A stretch of DNA of 64,000 nucleotides, taken from Alternaria dauci. Lineage: Eukaryota > Ascomycota > Dothideomycetes > Pleosporales > Pleosporaceae. Each line of letters opens with the position of its first letter. Positions within the stretch are counted from its first letter, which is position 1. The stretch covers positions 6,076,001 to 6,140,000 of the forward strand of contig NC_091272.1 in NCBI RefSeq assembly GCF_042100115.1, in the 5' to 3' direction. A program made the position numbers and the translations under genes. The notes under the pieces are model-generated. The model had not been told where the DNA came from. It saw only the letters and a program-made list of their open reading frames with translations, and ran no database searches. Below are positions 1 through 10,787 of this stretch, one piece after another.

Positions 1-102
1 ATACCTCACCACACCAATATCTTTGCACGAGTGGAAGAGACTGAAGCTAACAAGCCTCTTACAGAAATTTAATCGCAACTAGCGCGCGCCTCAGTAATCA
101 CC

Positions 103-1223
103 ATGGTTCTCCACAACCCGAACAACTGGCATTGGGTCAACAAGGACGTGTCAGGATGGACGCGGGAGTATCTTGACAAGGAGCTCACGCAGATATCAGC
201 GGAGCAGGATGGCGTGACAGCAAAGATCGATAAAGTCGTAAGCATGGACGGTGACGTAGACGTGAGCCAACGCAAGGGCAAAGTGATTACCATCTTCGAT
301 GTCAAGCTGAAGCTCGAATACTCGGGTAGGTCTTGCTCGGTTGCACTCTTCTTGGGCGAGCTGAGCTGACTCGGTCGGCAGGCAAGAACAAAGAGGGCGA
401 AGAGGCCAGCGGCACCATTACCGTCCCCGAAGTCGCTCACGACACCGAGGAAGACGAGTATGTCGTATGTTCCCTTCGCTGGCACCATCCTTGATTTCTG
501 CATGTGACCTTGTACATTGCGACTAACAGTTCGCCGTAGTTTGAGGTAGACGTCTACTCGGACGAAAGCAGCAAACAGCCCGTAAAGGACCTAGTACGAT
601 CCAAGATCCTACCGCAGCTGCGTAAAAGCTTCGCCCAGCTTGCGCCTGCGGTCATGGCGGAACACGGAAAGGATATCCAGCATGCGCCAGGCGCGAACCC
701 TGGTAGCGGCTTCACGGCGCCAAAGGTATACTCGAGCTCCAGCGTGAACAAGTCTAGCTCCAAGACAGAGACATCTGGCTCTCAAAAGAGCAGCTCTGGC
801 GCAGTCGTCAACGTGACCACCATCAACGACAGCACAGAGTTCCGTACAGATGCGGCCAACCTCTACCAGACCTTTACAGACCCGCAACGCCTCGCCGCAT
901 TCACGCGGGCCCCACCGAAGAACTGGACGGGCGCGCAACCGGGCGGCACATTTGAGCTCTTCGGCGGAAACGTCACTGGAGAGTTCACCGAGCTCCAGGA
1001 ACCCACACACATTGTCCAGAAATGGCGACTTGCACAATGGCCTGCGGGACACTACTCGACCCTGTCGATATGGTTTGACCAGAACGATGTTGATGCTGTG
1101 ACGGTCATGAGGGTAGAGTGGAAGGGTGTACCAGTCGGCCAGGAGGAGCCCACCAAGACCAACTGGGACCAGTACTACGTCCGAAGTATCAAGACGACCT
1201 TCGGTTTCGGTACAGTATTGTAG
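103..1223 (+). CDS. AHA1: Activator of Hsp90 ATPase, Aha1
   Basis: Co-chaperone that binds Hsp90 in the cytosol and stimulates its ATPase. Three exons join in phase: 103-325, 382-464 and 540-1223, giving 329 aa, normal for fungal Aha1. The N-terminal domain begins with the diagnostic NPNNWHW motif at residues 5-11. A Ser/Lys-rich linker around residues 170-195 leads to the C-terminal AHSA1 (START-like) domain, seen as VNVTTINDS, PPKNWTGAQPGG, HIVQKWRLAQWP and YSTLSIWFDQND. The ATG sits in a CACCATGG context. In the third exon an earlier AG (529) would hit a stop, so the AG at 538-539 was used. Family identity is secure; exact borders are inferred. Confidence 0.95.
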
Positions 1224-2204
1224 TTGACCGGCGGCCTCGATTGCATCATTGCATGGCACGGAGTAAGAGGCGTTGGGAGGACTTGACGATTGCATACGAA
1301 GTGATGGATATGGGTGAATTCAGTATCTACCGTAATGGTATGAATCCCAATGAGACATGTTTGAATGACCATTTTGGATTTTGCCTTTTGCTTGATTTTG
1401 AGGCGAATCTCGTATGTTATTCGTGCCAGCCGCTGCGGATAGCGACGCGACAGCTCCACTCTGCCGTACAACGTATTCTACTCCCAATTTCTTCGGTCTG
1501 AAAATGGCACTATTACTATCTAGAGCAAACAAGCCATATCAGTTCTGCAAGGGACGTTGTACAAAAAATCATCGAAGCGGCGCCGAAAGGACCTTGCCTA
1601 TCCGAGCTCACGGATACCCGTTGCCTACCACCTTCCCATACAGGCATAGATCGTCCTGCACTATCGCGACGACCGCGATCAAGCCATGCAAGCTTGTACA
1701 AGCTCTTGCCAATGCAAGCTTGAGACTGGCTAGCGGGGTACTTTCCTGGTAGCTTTCCACTCGGTTGGCAAGTCGCGGGCTTCATCGTCTCTGTCAATCT
1801 GGTCACTTGAGTGCTCCATTCTGGAATGAAATAGAGTGGCCAACCCCTGTACGTCCAAGCGACCGACCGTTGTACCAGCAATTTATTCGTAAGGACTGCG
1901 GAGAAAGCGGATCGCGAGATACAAACGCGAATACACCAAAGTGTACCATGACGTTGTCGGTACGAGCAGGTAGTGGATCACGGCCGCCATGCGCGGCACC
2001 GAGATAAGTAAACACCTAGCTCACATGGGAAGGTAAGAGCTGGCTATCGGACCTGCATAAGCTCGGAGGATAAAATGTAGTTGATACGCGTCATATGAAG
2101 AGCTGCCTTGCTCTTTCTCTGGCCATCACTACCTCTTCTCTCTCCTCGCACCTATCGAGTCGGACCAGCTCGCCACTACACGGAGACGTGCGACGAACTC
2201 AAGG
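1224..2204. other. Intergenic 3' flank of AHA1 and upstream region of the carboxypeptidase
   Basis: No reading frame here has credible protein sense on either strand; the longest frames are mixed-composition and lack homology I recognise. It should hold the AHA1 terminator and the carboxypeptidase promoter, but I see no clear box. Confidence 0.5.
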
Positions 2205-4056
2205 ATGAAGAGCGCACAGAAGCTACTTGCGGCGCCTTTGTTGGCAGCTGGCACTCTTGCGCAATTCGTACCTGCGCCTACGGATCTGATCACCAAGGAA
2301 GGCTATGCGAATATCAGTGTACGGTACAAGGAGGTGCCCACGGGTATCTGTGAGCTTGATCCAAATGTGAAGAGCTACAGCGGGTATGCGGATATTGCAG
2401 AGGATCAGCACGTCTTCTGGTGGTTCTTTGAGGCGCGCAACCAGGATCCTTCGGAGGCGCCATTGACAGTGGTAAGTTGCGTCGTGTAGAGCAGGTCATG
2501 TCTTCTGATCTGTGACTTGGGGATTTCGTTCATGGAGGTACACCGAACTGTACTGATGTTTGCAGTGGATCAATGGCGGACCAGGCTCCAGCTCCATGAT
2601 CGGTCTCTTCCAAGAACTAGGACCATGTGGTATTGGACCAGACCTGAAGCCGTTCAACAACCCCTACTCGTGGAGCAATGCAAGCAACATGCTGTTCATC
2701 GACCAGCCTACCGACGTTGGCTTCTCCTACTCCATTCCTATCCCAGGCTACACAGACGGCAGCACCATCATTCAGCTGCCCAACGCGACTTGCCCAGACT
2801 ACGCACATACGTATGGGACATGCGGAACATACTCCAAGCCAGACCACACCTTGACTGTCAACAGCACAGAAGGTGCGGCGCCAGGCATGTGGAAGACACT
2901 GTAGGGCTTCATGGGAGCTTTCCCTCAGTACTCGCGCAACGGCTTCAGCTTCACGACGGAGAGCTACGGAGGCCACTACGGACCCGTCTTCAACGCCTAC
3001 TTCCTCGAGCAGAACGCGAAGAACATTACTGGCGCGCACAAGATCGAGCTCGAGAACGTGCTCATTGGCAACGGATGGTTCGACCCTCTTGTGCAGTACC
3101 AGGCCTACTACAACTACTCTGTATACCCTGGCAACACCTATGACTACGACCCGTACAATGACACGGTCAAAGCTGAGTGGTACAACAACATGTACGGCCC
3201 GGGCAACTGCTACGACCGAACCGTGCAGTGCTACGAGACTGGCATCAACTCGGTGTGTGCCAGCGCGGACGACTTCTGCTACTCCAAGGTCGAGTATCTC
3301 TACGATCTGTACAGTGGACGGGACGAGTACGATATGAGGTTCCTGACGCCCGACCCATTCCCCTACGGATACTTTGGCGATTACCTGAATCTGCCCGAGG
3401 TGCAGAAGGCGATTGGCGCATTCCAGAACTTCTCGCAGAGCTCCAGCACGGTCTCTGCGGCGTTTGGCAACACGGGTGACGATGACCGGCCATCCGGCAC
3501 GATTGCGGCTTGCCAGGAGCTGCTTGCTGCGGGTGTTCAGGTCATGTTGTACTATGGTGATGCCGACTACAACTGCAACTGGCTCGGTGGACAAGTGGTC
3601 GCTGACATGATCAACGCAACGGGCTATGCGGAGGCTGGATTCACCAACATTACGACGAGCGACGGCATCGTCCACGGGCAGGTCAAGCAGGCGGGTCTTT
3701 TCTCTTTCCTTCGCATTTACGAGTCTGGCCACGAGGTGCCTTTCTACCAGCCGCTCGCATCGCTCGAGATCTTTGAGCGTGCGCTGAAGCAGGTTGATAT
3801 CGCGACGGGTACGGAGAAGTGTGATGTCGATTATCTCAGTGTGGGCACACCGACGAGTGACTACAGAGAGGGTAATGCCACGATGCAGTTCGACGTGACG
3901 CCGGCAAACGCGACTTACAACACGGCGCTCAATGGACCGGATGCTGAGCCGACTTGGGCAGCGGATGCAAAAGTGGCGAAGCGGGCACTGAGGAAGCGTG
4001 ATGTGGGAAGACTGGGACGGCCGATCAAGTCGAGGGGCGGCAAAAGGCCAGGTTGA
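2205..4056 (+). pseudogene. Secreted serine carboxypeptidase (peptidase S10) with an in-frame TAG
   Basis: Carboxypeptidase of the S10 family, which removes C-terminal residues in the secretory path or outside the cell. Exons are 2205-2471 and 2566-4056. A signal peptide lies at about residues 1-19 (MKSAQKLLAAPLLAAGTLA). The substrate-binding motif [10 protein letters not shown] opens exon 2. The triad is Ser222 in TESYGGHYGP, Asp423 in YYGDADYNCNW and His478 in ESGHEVPF, counting the stop as one residue. A TAG at 2902-2904 (codon 202) interrupts a conserved block, MWKTL-stop-GFMGAFPQYSR, where relatives carry Gln. The frame stays open for 383 codons beyond it. No GT...AG pair of reasonable size removes the stop and keeps frame. 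All other family features are intact, so the loss is recent or allelic, or is a sequence error. The basic C-terminus has KR pairs. Confidence 0.85.
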
Positions 4057-4891
4057 GTTGGGCGAGCAGCTGGGTAGACGCGGCTCCGATGTATTTTCAC
4101 ATGAATGTTGAATGAAAAAGCATATCATGACATGGCCTTATCGCCTTTCTAGGCTATAGCGGGGTTGTAGTACGAGGCTGGGTGGTTCTCACGCAGCATC
4201 TATTTTGCGCTAGCCGTGGGCTTCAAACGTCATAGGGGTCTGTCTGGGTGTCAATCATCAACTGTGGTCTTGATTGCCTGCGTACGTCCTTGGATGCCTC
4301 CTTTTTCGAGACCGTCTCGAAGCACCTGCATAAGAGCTGTAGCGAACCGAGCTCCCACGCGCCGAGAAAGTCTACGCGAGGCCGTTGCAAGAGCGTTCCA
4401 AAAGTCGCGGTTAAGAGGGACTGGTGCGGGAAGATACCCTGCTAGCGGGCGTCGCATGAACCTTGGTGTTGAGAGAGGAGGTCGCATCAGCATCCACGGG
4501 CGGCCACGACGGAGTGCAGCCAAGTCCACCGCGTCGGCCTTGTTTTTCTGCTCGCAAGAGGCGGCCACGATATTCCAGCACGTGCGTGTCTGCTTTCCCG
4601 ACATTGAAGAGGCAATTGACGGCGTCGCAGCGCAGACGCCGCTAGCATTCCGAAAGTCGTGCCACACCAGAATCGCATCACCAACTTTTGCAGTCGGCGC
4701 CGCAGAGCCCCAACACGACCGCGGCCAGCTTGTCCCCCACCCGGTGATGGTGCGCTTCGGTGCATGGCCTCGCTGAGAGGCACCACAACCGCCCCGAACC
4801 CGCCCCGCGTGGCAGGTAATAGCAGCGACTCTCCGTGCAGGCCGCGCAGCAGCAACGCGACAGGCGCCGCGCGGCGAGACGAAACACAGCA
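4057..4891. other. Intergenic, GC-rich leader region
   Basis: Open frames here are shadows of GC-rich sequence and run into the downstream gene in other frames. An in-frame upstream ATG at 4835 would add 19 Arg/Gln-rich residues to the next protein. Confidence 0.5.
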
Positions 4892-7800
4892 ATGGCGCCC
4901 TCGGGGACGTCCATGTTCTCCAAGCTCAGGCCCGGCCATGCGAAGCGGAATGCCTCGAGTCTCGCCTCGCCAGAGCCCGTTCCAAGCCCCGCCGCCCACG
5001 CCCACGCCCACGCCCACGCCCACGCCCACGCCCATAATCCTCTGCCCTCGCCGTCGCATACTACCCCAGAGTACTTCTCCTCGCCGCGCTTCAACGACAA
5101 TGCCAGCTACACCTCGGGCTCGCCCATATCGCCCTATCCGCCCCAGCTGCCGCCCATTACACGCGTCGTCTCCACGCTCGACAAGTCTGTGTCGCCCAAT
5201 AGCTCCCAGTATACCGCCAGCCAGCACTCGGCAAGCACTGGGGGCGGCAGCAGCAGCAACATGACACAGGACCGCGGCATGCTCTCTCCACCGCAAAGGA
5301 TACAGGGCCATTTCTCTCCCGGCTACGAGAGCAAGCCGCTCTCTGTGCGCTCCAACGCTGCAAGCACACCCACGAGCGCGAATCGACCGACCCAGAGCCT
5401 GCCACAGAAGACTGAACCCGTGCCGTCGTCTGAGACGCCGCCCCAGTCATCCTCACATCTAGCACCCTCCGTCATATCCCCCAGCTACACCAGCTTCTCC
5501 AAGTCGCAGACGTCGCTGCTCAGTGGCATCAGCGACAAACTCACGGGCAGTTCCAAGGGCTCCTCAACACCCACATCCGCCCCCACAAAGTCACGGTCGA
5601 GACTGACCCTGCGCAATCCCATGTCGCTCCTAATGCGCCGAAGATCAGGGCAGACCCTGGATCCTCTCGCTGACGAATCGCTCGTCACCCATCGCTCGCC
5701 TGCAAACGTCCCTCCCATGCCCGACAACTACGACCCCAGCATCCGCGGAAAGATCAGACACGACTTCGATGCGCCCAGGCTGAACAGAGGCTACTCGTAC
5801 AACAACGCAGTAGAGGGAGGAGAAGCGCAGGAAGAGATTGCCCGTGTCAGCCCACCGAAGATCGAGAAGGAGCATACGCCAGTGTTCCACGAGCACTTTG
5901 ACGATGACACCAGCTACGAGCAGTCGCAAGCTGCTATACGGGCAGAGCAGCTTGTGAACAACGACTTCCTCGCAAGAAACTCGGTACAATTCCCACCACC
6001 TGAGCGCACAGCTCCCCTGCCGCCGCAACCCAAGAGCTCGCCTCCACCTCCGCCCCCTCCGCAATCGTCTCCACCACCTCGACCGTCGTTTCAGGGGTTC
6101 GAAAACGGATCCTCGGTGTTGTCGCCTGTACAGGAGTCGGAAAATCCCCTCGACGTCTCTACCGATGTTACGCCACGGAAGGGCAAGTCGACAAAGTCAC
6201 CTCCGCCACCTGCACGATCCCGGGCAACCTCTGTTACAGACCCATCCTTCCAGCCAGCGGGACTTCCAGCACATCTCAGCAGTCGAGCGTCTAGATTCAG
6301 CTTTCAGACAACTGGAGGGCCGGATTCCGCGCAGGAGAAGATGCTCGAGGAGCGGCACAAGGCCAAGGAGGCAGAGAAAAAGCAGGCGCGAAACTCTACC
6401 AACTCGGTCGAAGATGAGTATGACGACTATGGCATGGACGATTACGACGACATGGATGGCGGCTTTGACGAAGAGATACCAATGCTGGGTGAGGAGGACG
6501 AGTTTGGAGGTGGCCTGGGCGATCAAACGCTCGACTCTGGCTTCGACACCTTTGACTTTTCGTCTCTGTCGATACAGCAGCAGGGTCTGAATAATACCAC
6601 GAGCCAGATGAACATGATGCAGACGCCTGTTGACATGAACGGAAACCCTATTGGTTTTGCCATGTCGCAGGAGATGCTTCAGCAGTATCAGATGTCGATG
6701 ATGGGTGATCCGCAGAATCAACAAAATATGTCGTATTTGCAGGCCTCTGGACTGGGCCTGACGAGCCTTGCGGGTAAGCCTGTTGAATCGCCCGAGACAT
6801 CTCGAGATGCAACGCCTCCAGAGGCGAAACAACAAAACTTTGTAAATCTCGATCTCGACGACGACATGTACTTTGACGACGGCCTCATCGGCGACCAGGA
6901 CGACATCGAGTCTACAGAATTTGACGAGAATGTCTTCGATGATCCCAACGGACCGTTGTACGAGAGAAAAGTCAAGTTTGCTGAAGACGAGTTATCACCT
7001 ACTACTCACCAGCCGCGTGCTTTTGACATATTGAACTCAGAAACAGGCTACGAGGCGGACGACGACACTGTATCAAAGCATATAGAGAAGTCGGAGCCTT
7101 CCCTTGCGCACAAGACTTCCATCGCACAGCAGCGGCCTGTTCCTAGCCTCGACAACCTCAGCGCATATCACAGTGCTCTCGCCGATGCAGCGCAGCGTGC
7201 TGAGGCAGCTGGCCGGTTCGCCAGGAAAGCGAGTGTGGATGCCGGTCAAACTAGCTTTGATGCTAACGACCAGCCCTCGCCCAGCCATTCGCGACCTAGC
7301 CTTGTTCCCGATGACGGACGCTTTAGTGTAGACACCATTAGCTTCCCGCAGGAGGACGAGATTTACGGCATGAGCTCCGGCTTTGTGGACGACTACGACT
7401 ACAGCGACTTTGACTCGGCCATGGAGGATGACCCCATCATTGCCGAGGCCAACGCTGAAGCCTTGGCTTATGACGATGAGGGATTCTACGGCCAGGAGTT
7501 TGGTTTCTACGCATCTGGAAACGGCGAGTCACCTAGCGCTTGGGGTGGCTTCTTTGGGCCATCGGGTCTTGGTCGTACGGTCAGCGGTCGCAACGCTGTG
7601 CGAGAACCAAACTTGACGCCCATCACAGAGCGCAGCGAGTACAGCACACGCAACTCATTCATCAGTCTCAACCACTTCCGCGACGGACAACAGCCCATGT
7701 CAAGTCCTGGCTTAGCGCAGCTTGCTCGTATGAGTCCGTATGGCTTCCCTGGGCCTGAAGAGGAGGGAGACATGAGTCTTGACGCACTGCTCAAGCTGCG

Positions 7801-8632
7801 AAAGGGCGCCTTCGGTGGAAGTGTTGCCAGCTTACCGGCTAGTGCTGCCAATAGCCCGCGAAACTCTTCCCCCATGGGCATGCAGTTTGTGCCCCGAACG
7901 TCAAGCCCTGTCGGTAATCGCATGAGAGAGCAGCCCTCTGAATCACTCGAGAGCTCATACTCTTCGAATAATATCTCTTCTGAGTACCAGAACGACGATG
8001 AAGACGAAGAAGACGATGACGGACTGATGGACGCTGTTAATGGCGCGTACGAGTCTGGCCGCTCCAGCGAAGATGACTACAACGGAGACGAGCGACCCGA
8101 AAGCCCTACCCTCACAGCGAGCGATTACAACAGTGTCTCCAGTCCGACCGGATATGGCGTCGGCAATGAAGCACCACTTCTGCCTCCCATCTCAGAACTA
8201 TATGCCCAGCACAACATGAGTCTAGCAATGTCCCCAAGCAACATGTCCCCCACTTCACCTTCCAACAACCCTCTCCCCGTATCGCCATTCCCAATGCCGC
8301 TCTCATCGCCATACCTACCGCAACACCAAGACAGACCACCCAATCCGCCTTCCATCGACACCTCACTCTCCTCGCCATCCGCCGGACCGCGGAGACAGAG
8401 CATGGGGCTCAGCCCAATCTCGAACTCTTCCCCTATAACACCGAATGGCGGGAGCGGCGGGGGCTGGAACCGTGGTCATAGCAGGAAAGGGAGTGCGGCG
8501 GATAGCGTGACATATGTACGCGAACATGATGAAGCTGGAGAAGGGAGATGGGTGTTGGAACGGCGACGGACGGCTGAGAGTGGGGAGTTGGAGTTGATTG
8601 GTAGGGAGATTGTGGAGGGTGGACGGATATAG
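4892..8632 (+). CDS. Conserved ascomycete low-complexity protein, 1246 aa
   Basis: One uninterrupted exon. I do not know its function. It starts MAPSGTSMFSKLRPGHAKR; an in-frame ATG at 4835 is possible but adds only low-complexity residues. Features in order: a His-Ala dipeptide run near residues 35-47, long Ser/Pro-rich disordered sequence, a proline run near residue 400, a Lys/Glu stretch (EERHKAKEAEKKQARN) followed by acidic EDEYDDYGMDDYDDMDGG, a Met/Gln-rich part, more acidic patches, then a Ser/Pro-rich region. The C-terminus (VTYVREHDE, GRWVLERRRTAESGELELI, VEGGRI) is the part I recall as conserved in ascomycete homologues of unknown role, some of which carry a misleading AGC-kinase C-terminal label. 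No kinase motif is visible. Probably a phosphorylated cytoplasmic or cortical scaffold, which is inference. Confidence 0.8.
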   Translation: MAPSGTSMFSKLRPGHAKRNASSLASPEPVPSPAAHAHAHAHAHAHAHNPLPSPSHTTPEYFSSPRFNDNASYTSGSPISPYPPQLPPITRVVSTLDKSVSPNSSQYTASQHSASTGGGSSSNMTQDRGMLSPPQRIQGHFSPGYESKPLSVRSNAASTPTSANRPTQSLPQKTEPVPSSETPPQSSSHLAPSVISPSYTSFSKSQTSLLSGISDKLTGSSKGSSTPTSAPTKSRSRLTLRNPMSLLMRRRSGQTLDPLADESLVTHRSPANVPPMPDNYDPSIRGKIRHDFDAPRLNRGYSYNNAVEGGEAQEEIARVSPPKIEKEHTPVFHEHFDDDTSYEQSQAAIRAEQLVNNDFLARNSVQFPPPERTAPLPPQPKSSPPPPPPPQSSPPPRPSFQGFENGSSVLSPVQESENPLDVSTDVTPRKGKSTKSPPPPARSRATSVTDPSFQPAGLPAHLSSRASRFSFQTTGGPDSAQEKMLEERHKAKEAEKKQARNSTNSVEDEYDDYGMDDYDDMDGGFDEEIPMLGEEDEFGGGLGDQTLDSGFDTFDFSSLSIQQQGLNNTTSQMNMMQTPVDMNGNPIGFAMSQEMLQQYQMSMMGDPQNQQNMSYLQASGLGLTSLAGKPVESPETSRDATPPEAKQQNFVNLDLDDDMYFDDGLIGDQDDIESTEFDENVFDDPNGPLYERKVKFAEDELSPTTHQPRAFDILNSETGYEADDDTVSKHIEKSEPSLAHKTSIAQQRPVPSLDNLSAYHSALADAAQRAEAAGRFARKASVDAGQTSFDANDQPSPSHSRPSLVPDDGRFSVDTISFPQEDEIYGMSSGFVDDYDYSDFDSAMEDDPIIAEANAEALAYDDEGFYGQEFGFYASGNGESPSAWGGFFGPSGLGRTVSGRNAVREPNLTPITERSEYSTRNSFISLNHFRDGQQPMSSPGLAQLARMSPYGFPGPEEEGDMSLDALLKLRKGAFGGSVASLPASAANSPRNSSPMGMQFVPRTSSPVGNRMREQPSESLESSYSSNNISSEYQNDDEDEEDDDGLMDAVNGAYESGRSSEDDYNGDERPESPTLTASDYNSVSSPTGYGVGNEAPLLPPISELYAQHNMSLAMSPSNMSPTSPSNNPLPVSPFPMPLSSPYLPQHQDRPPNPPSIDTSLSSPSAGPRRQSMGLSPISNSSPITPNGGSGGGWNRGHSRKGSAADSVTYVREHDEAGEGRWVLERRRTAESGELELIGREIVEGGRI
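4994..5034 (+). repeat. GCCCAC hexanucleotide tandem repeat inside the coding region
   Basis: About seven head-to-tail copies of a six-base unit encode the alternating His-Ala run. Being in units of six, copy-number change keeps the frame, so length polymorphism between strains is expected. Confidence 0.9.
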
Positions 8633-9527
8633 AATGGACAGAGGGGCTGACGTGGAGGTTCTTACCTACCTACTCTTGTCCCCTTTTTTAGTTTTTGAGA
8701 GAGAGAGAGATATATGGACTTCATTGGTAGAAAGTGGGTTGCTTAGAAGACGGGATTTGCATTGATGGCGTTGTTTTAGCGAGGGTGTATGTGTGTGCTT
8801 GTGGTGGCTTTTGGACTTGGCCTTTTTTTATCCGAAGCGATAAGAAAGAGAGGCTGGTTCCTTTTTTTGATGAGGAGTAGTGGATGGATGATTAATCTGA
8901 TACCTCGATTGTTATGATCATGAATGTTTTTTGGCTTCTTCTTTGGAATAACGATGCCGTGGGGATTTGATCTGCATGTCACTTCATCGAATCTTTATTT
9001 TCGAAAGGGTCAGATTGATGCTTATCAATGATGGTAACTTTCAACGACATCGAAGACAATTCGCCTCTTCGCAGTGGTAGGGTGGCCACACACCGGGTCT
9101 TTAGGCATTTGCAAGCAATTAACAGTGCAAACTCTATGTTGGTCTAAATCGTTGAACACACGTAAGCTCTTCAACCTGCTTGCGGTCGACATAGCCCTGG
9201 TGTATAGTGTTTTCCCTTGACGTACCGTTATAAGCGGGAACTATAAATAACATAGCGGAGAGGAGAGCGTATACAACGTATCGCTTTTGGAAGAGCAAGG
9301 ACCTATTCGGGCCTTTCTCTCAGGCTGCGTAATGCGGGGGCCACCTATCCCCGCTTTCCGCCCCGCTGTTACCCTCTAGTCATCCTACTACCAGTACCGT
9401 CACCACCGCCATCAAATGGATCTTCACTCGTCCAACTTCTGCTCTAGTTTACGCCCACCTCCGCTCTCTGATTCATTTGCGCCTTGCCCAGGCCGTCTCG
9501 CCGCTGGTCGGCGACCGTCACGCGGAG
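8633..9527. other. Intergenic with a short GA microsatellite
   Basis: Holds the 3' flank of the upstream gene, including a short (GA)n tract followed by ATATAT near 8697-8714. No gene is supported. The sequence just before 9528 carries an unrelated short frame from ATG 9416 ending at about 9559, which may act as an upstream ORF. Confidence 0.45.
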
Positions 9528-10381
9528 ATGGGCAGACATGCCACGAGGACCAGCTTTGACACCAATCACGATACTTCATGTCGCGACTTGTGCGAACGAA
9601 TGGTCGATACACTGCCCAGGGAACTGAGGGATATGATATATGAATATATCCTATCTGATACAATATGCAGGAATGTTGCCGCATCGACAAACGAGCCAAC
9701 ATCTTCTCAAGCGGGCCCTCATTACTGGCACGTCGAGATAATCGGCGCCACGGCTTCAAAAGAGCTATTAGAAGTTTGGTATTGCTCGGTTCGCTTTCAT
9801 ATGGGCGAGGATCTCGGGTTCATTGAACGCTTCTTGTCTTCCAAGGTAGCTCGTTTAGACATGCCCCGCCACCGCTTCATCACAAAGATCAGTATTACCT
9901 TTAACCAGAGGGACGTAGGCTCTTGCAAAATACCGTTAGGAAAAGAACCTGTAAAATTTTCCATGCCTCGCACACGCCTATTAGAACGACTAGAGCACCT
10001 TTTCTTGTTGAGGCGCGGCGCCTCCATTCATCTTTATGTAGTCGTAGGCTGCAAGAACACTCGCAGAGCGATGATGTCAGACCGATCTGCGCGTCACGAG
10101 AAGAAGGTTCTGCGCGATGTTACCACCGTCATGTCCGATGTTCTTTCGCGTCTAAGTGCCGATGGATACCGCCTTGCTACGGGTATCCATATGTCCTCGA
10201 GTCGGCCGAGCAAAGACTCACTATATGACTTGTGCCCAAGAGATTCATCTGTCGATGGAGGGGACTACTTTGTCACCGGGGATGGATCTGGTCTGATCTG
10301 GCGGTATGTTTCTGGTTTCGGTAGTTGGAGGAAGACACATGACTGATCATGAACAGGAGACGTACACTGTTCATTACGTGA
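9528..10381 (+). CDS. LPRELRDMIY-family protein (F-box-like/2EXR-like), member 1
   Basis: Exons 9528-10303 and 10357-10381 join in phase (266 aa). Residues about 28-40 carry DTLPRELRDMIYEYI, the hallmark of a large family in filamentous ascomycetes that resembles an F-box or 2EXR N-terminus. It is followed by HYWHVEI and KELLEVWY...RFHM, which align with the other members in this window. The middle (RTRLLERLEHLFLLRRGASIHLYVVV) matches the shared pattern of a hydrophobic strand after a leucine-rich helix. Unlike members 2-5 it has no N-terminal coiled coil. The 53-bp 3' intron sits where members 3 and 4 also have one, but here the last exon codes only about eight residues. Function unknown; a substrate-adaptor role is speculative. 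Confidence 0.7.
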
Positions 10382-10787
10382 ATGCTACATCCTTAGCACC
10401 TTCTTCAAGTTTGGAAGCAAGTGCTCACTTCATACGCATCTCATCCCGTGACTGACGTCAATGTAGCCTCTCGGAACCGACGGCTTCTGTCACCTTGTGC
10501 AAATCGATACAGCTTCATTGAGCTTTTATTGTAGATGAAAGATGTTAAGTGAATGCAGGTGAATGTAGGTGCCTGGAAGAACGTGTGTTAAGCTAGTCAC
10601 GTGATCGCCAGTACTGCAACTGCCAGAGAGCGCGTATGTGCCACTCAAACGCAGTCAATATGACCGCAAAGTTTCCTCGTACTCATTGAAACCACTACCA
10701 CAACCAACACAGCCTCGAGTAGCTGTCCAAGAACCTCATCAGCGACATCTATTGCCTTCTCCCTTACCTTTGTACACATCATCAACA
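10382..10787. other. Intergenic between family members 1 and 2
   Basis: An in-frame ATG at 10638 would extend member 2 upstream by 50 Pro/Gln-rich residues. Otherwise nothing is recognised. Confidence 0.4.

Noticed and set aside
2872..2927. A 56-bp GT...AG intron that would remove the TAG in the carboxypeptidase
   Set aside because: Its length is not a multiple of three, so the triad region would be out of frame, and it would delete the conserved KTL.GFMGAFPQ block.
2617..4128. 503-codon open frame on the minus strand opposite the carboxypeptidase
   Set aside because: Its product is Val/Arg-rich without domain sense, and it mirrors the codon bias of the true gene on the other strand.
4251..5311. 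Long minus-strand frames opposite the start of the 1246-residue gene
   Set aside because: Produced by GC-rich repeats such as the GCCCAC tract, with Trp-Ala runs and no protein sense.
9416..9559. Short frame from ATG 9416 overlapping the start of family member 1
   Set aside because: Different phase from the gene and no coding sense; at most an upstream ORF.
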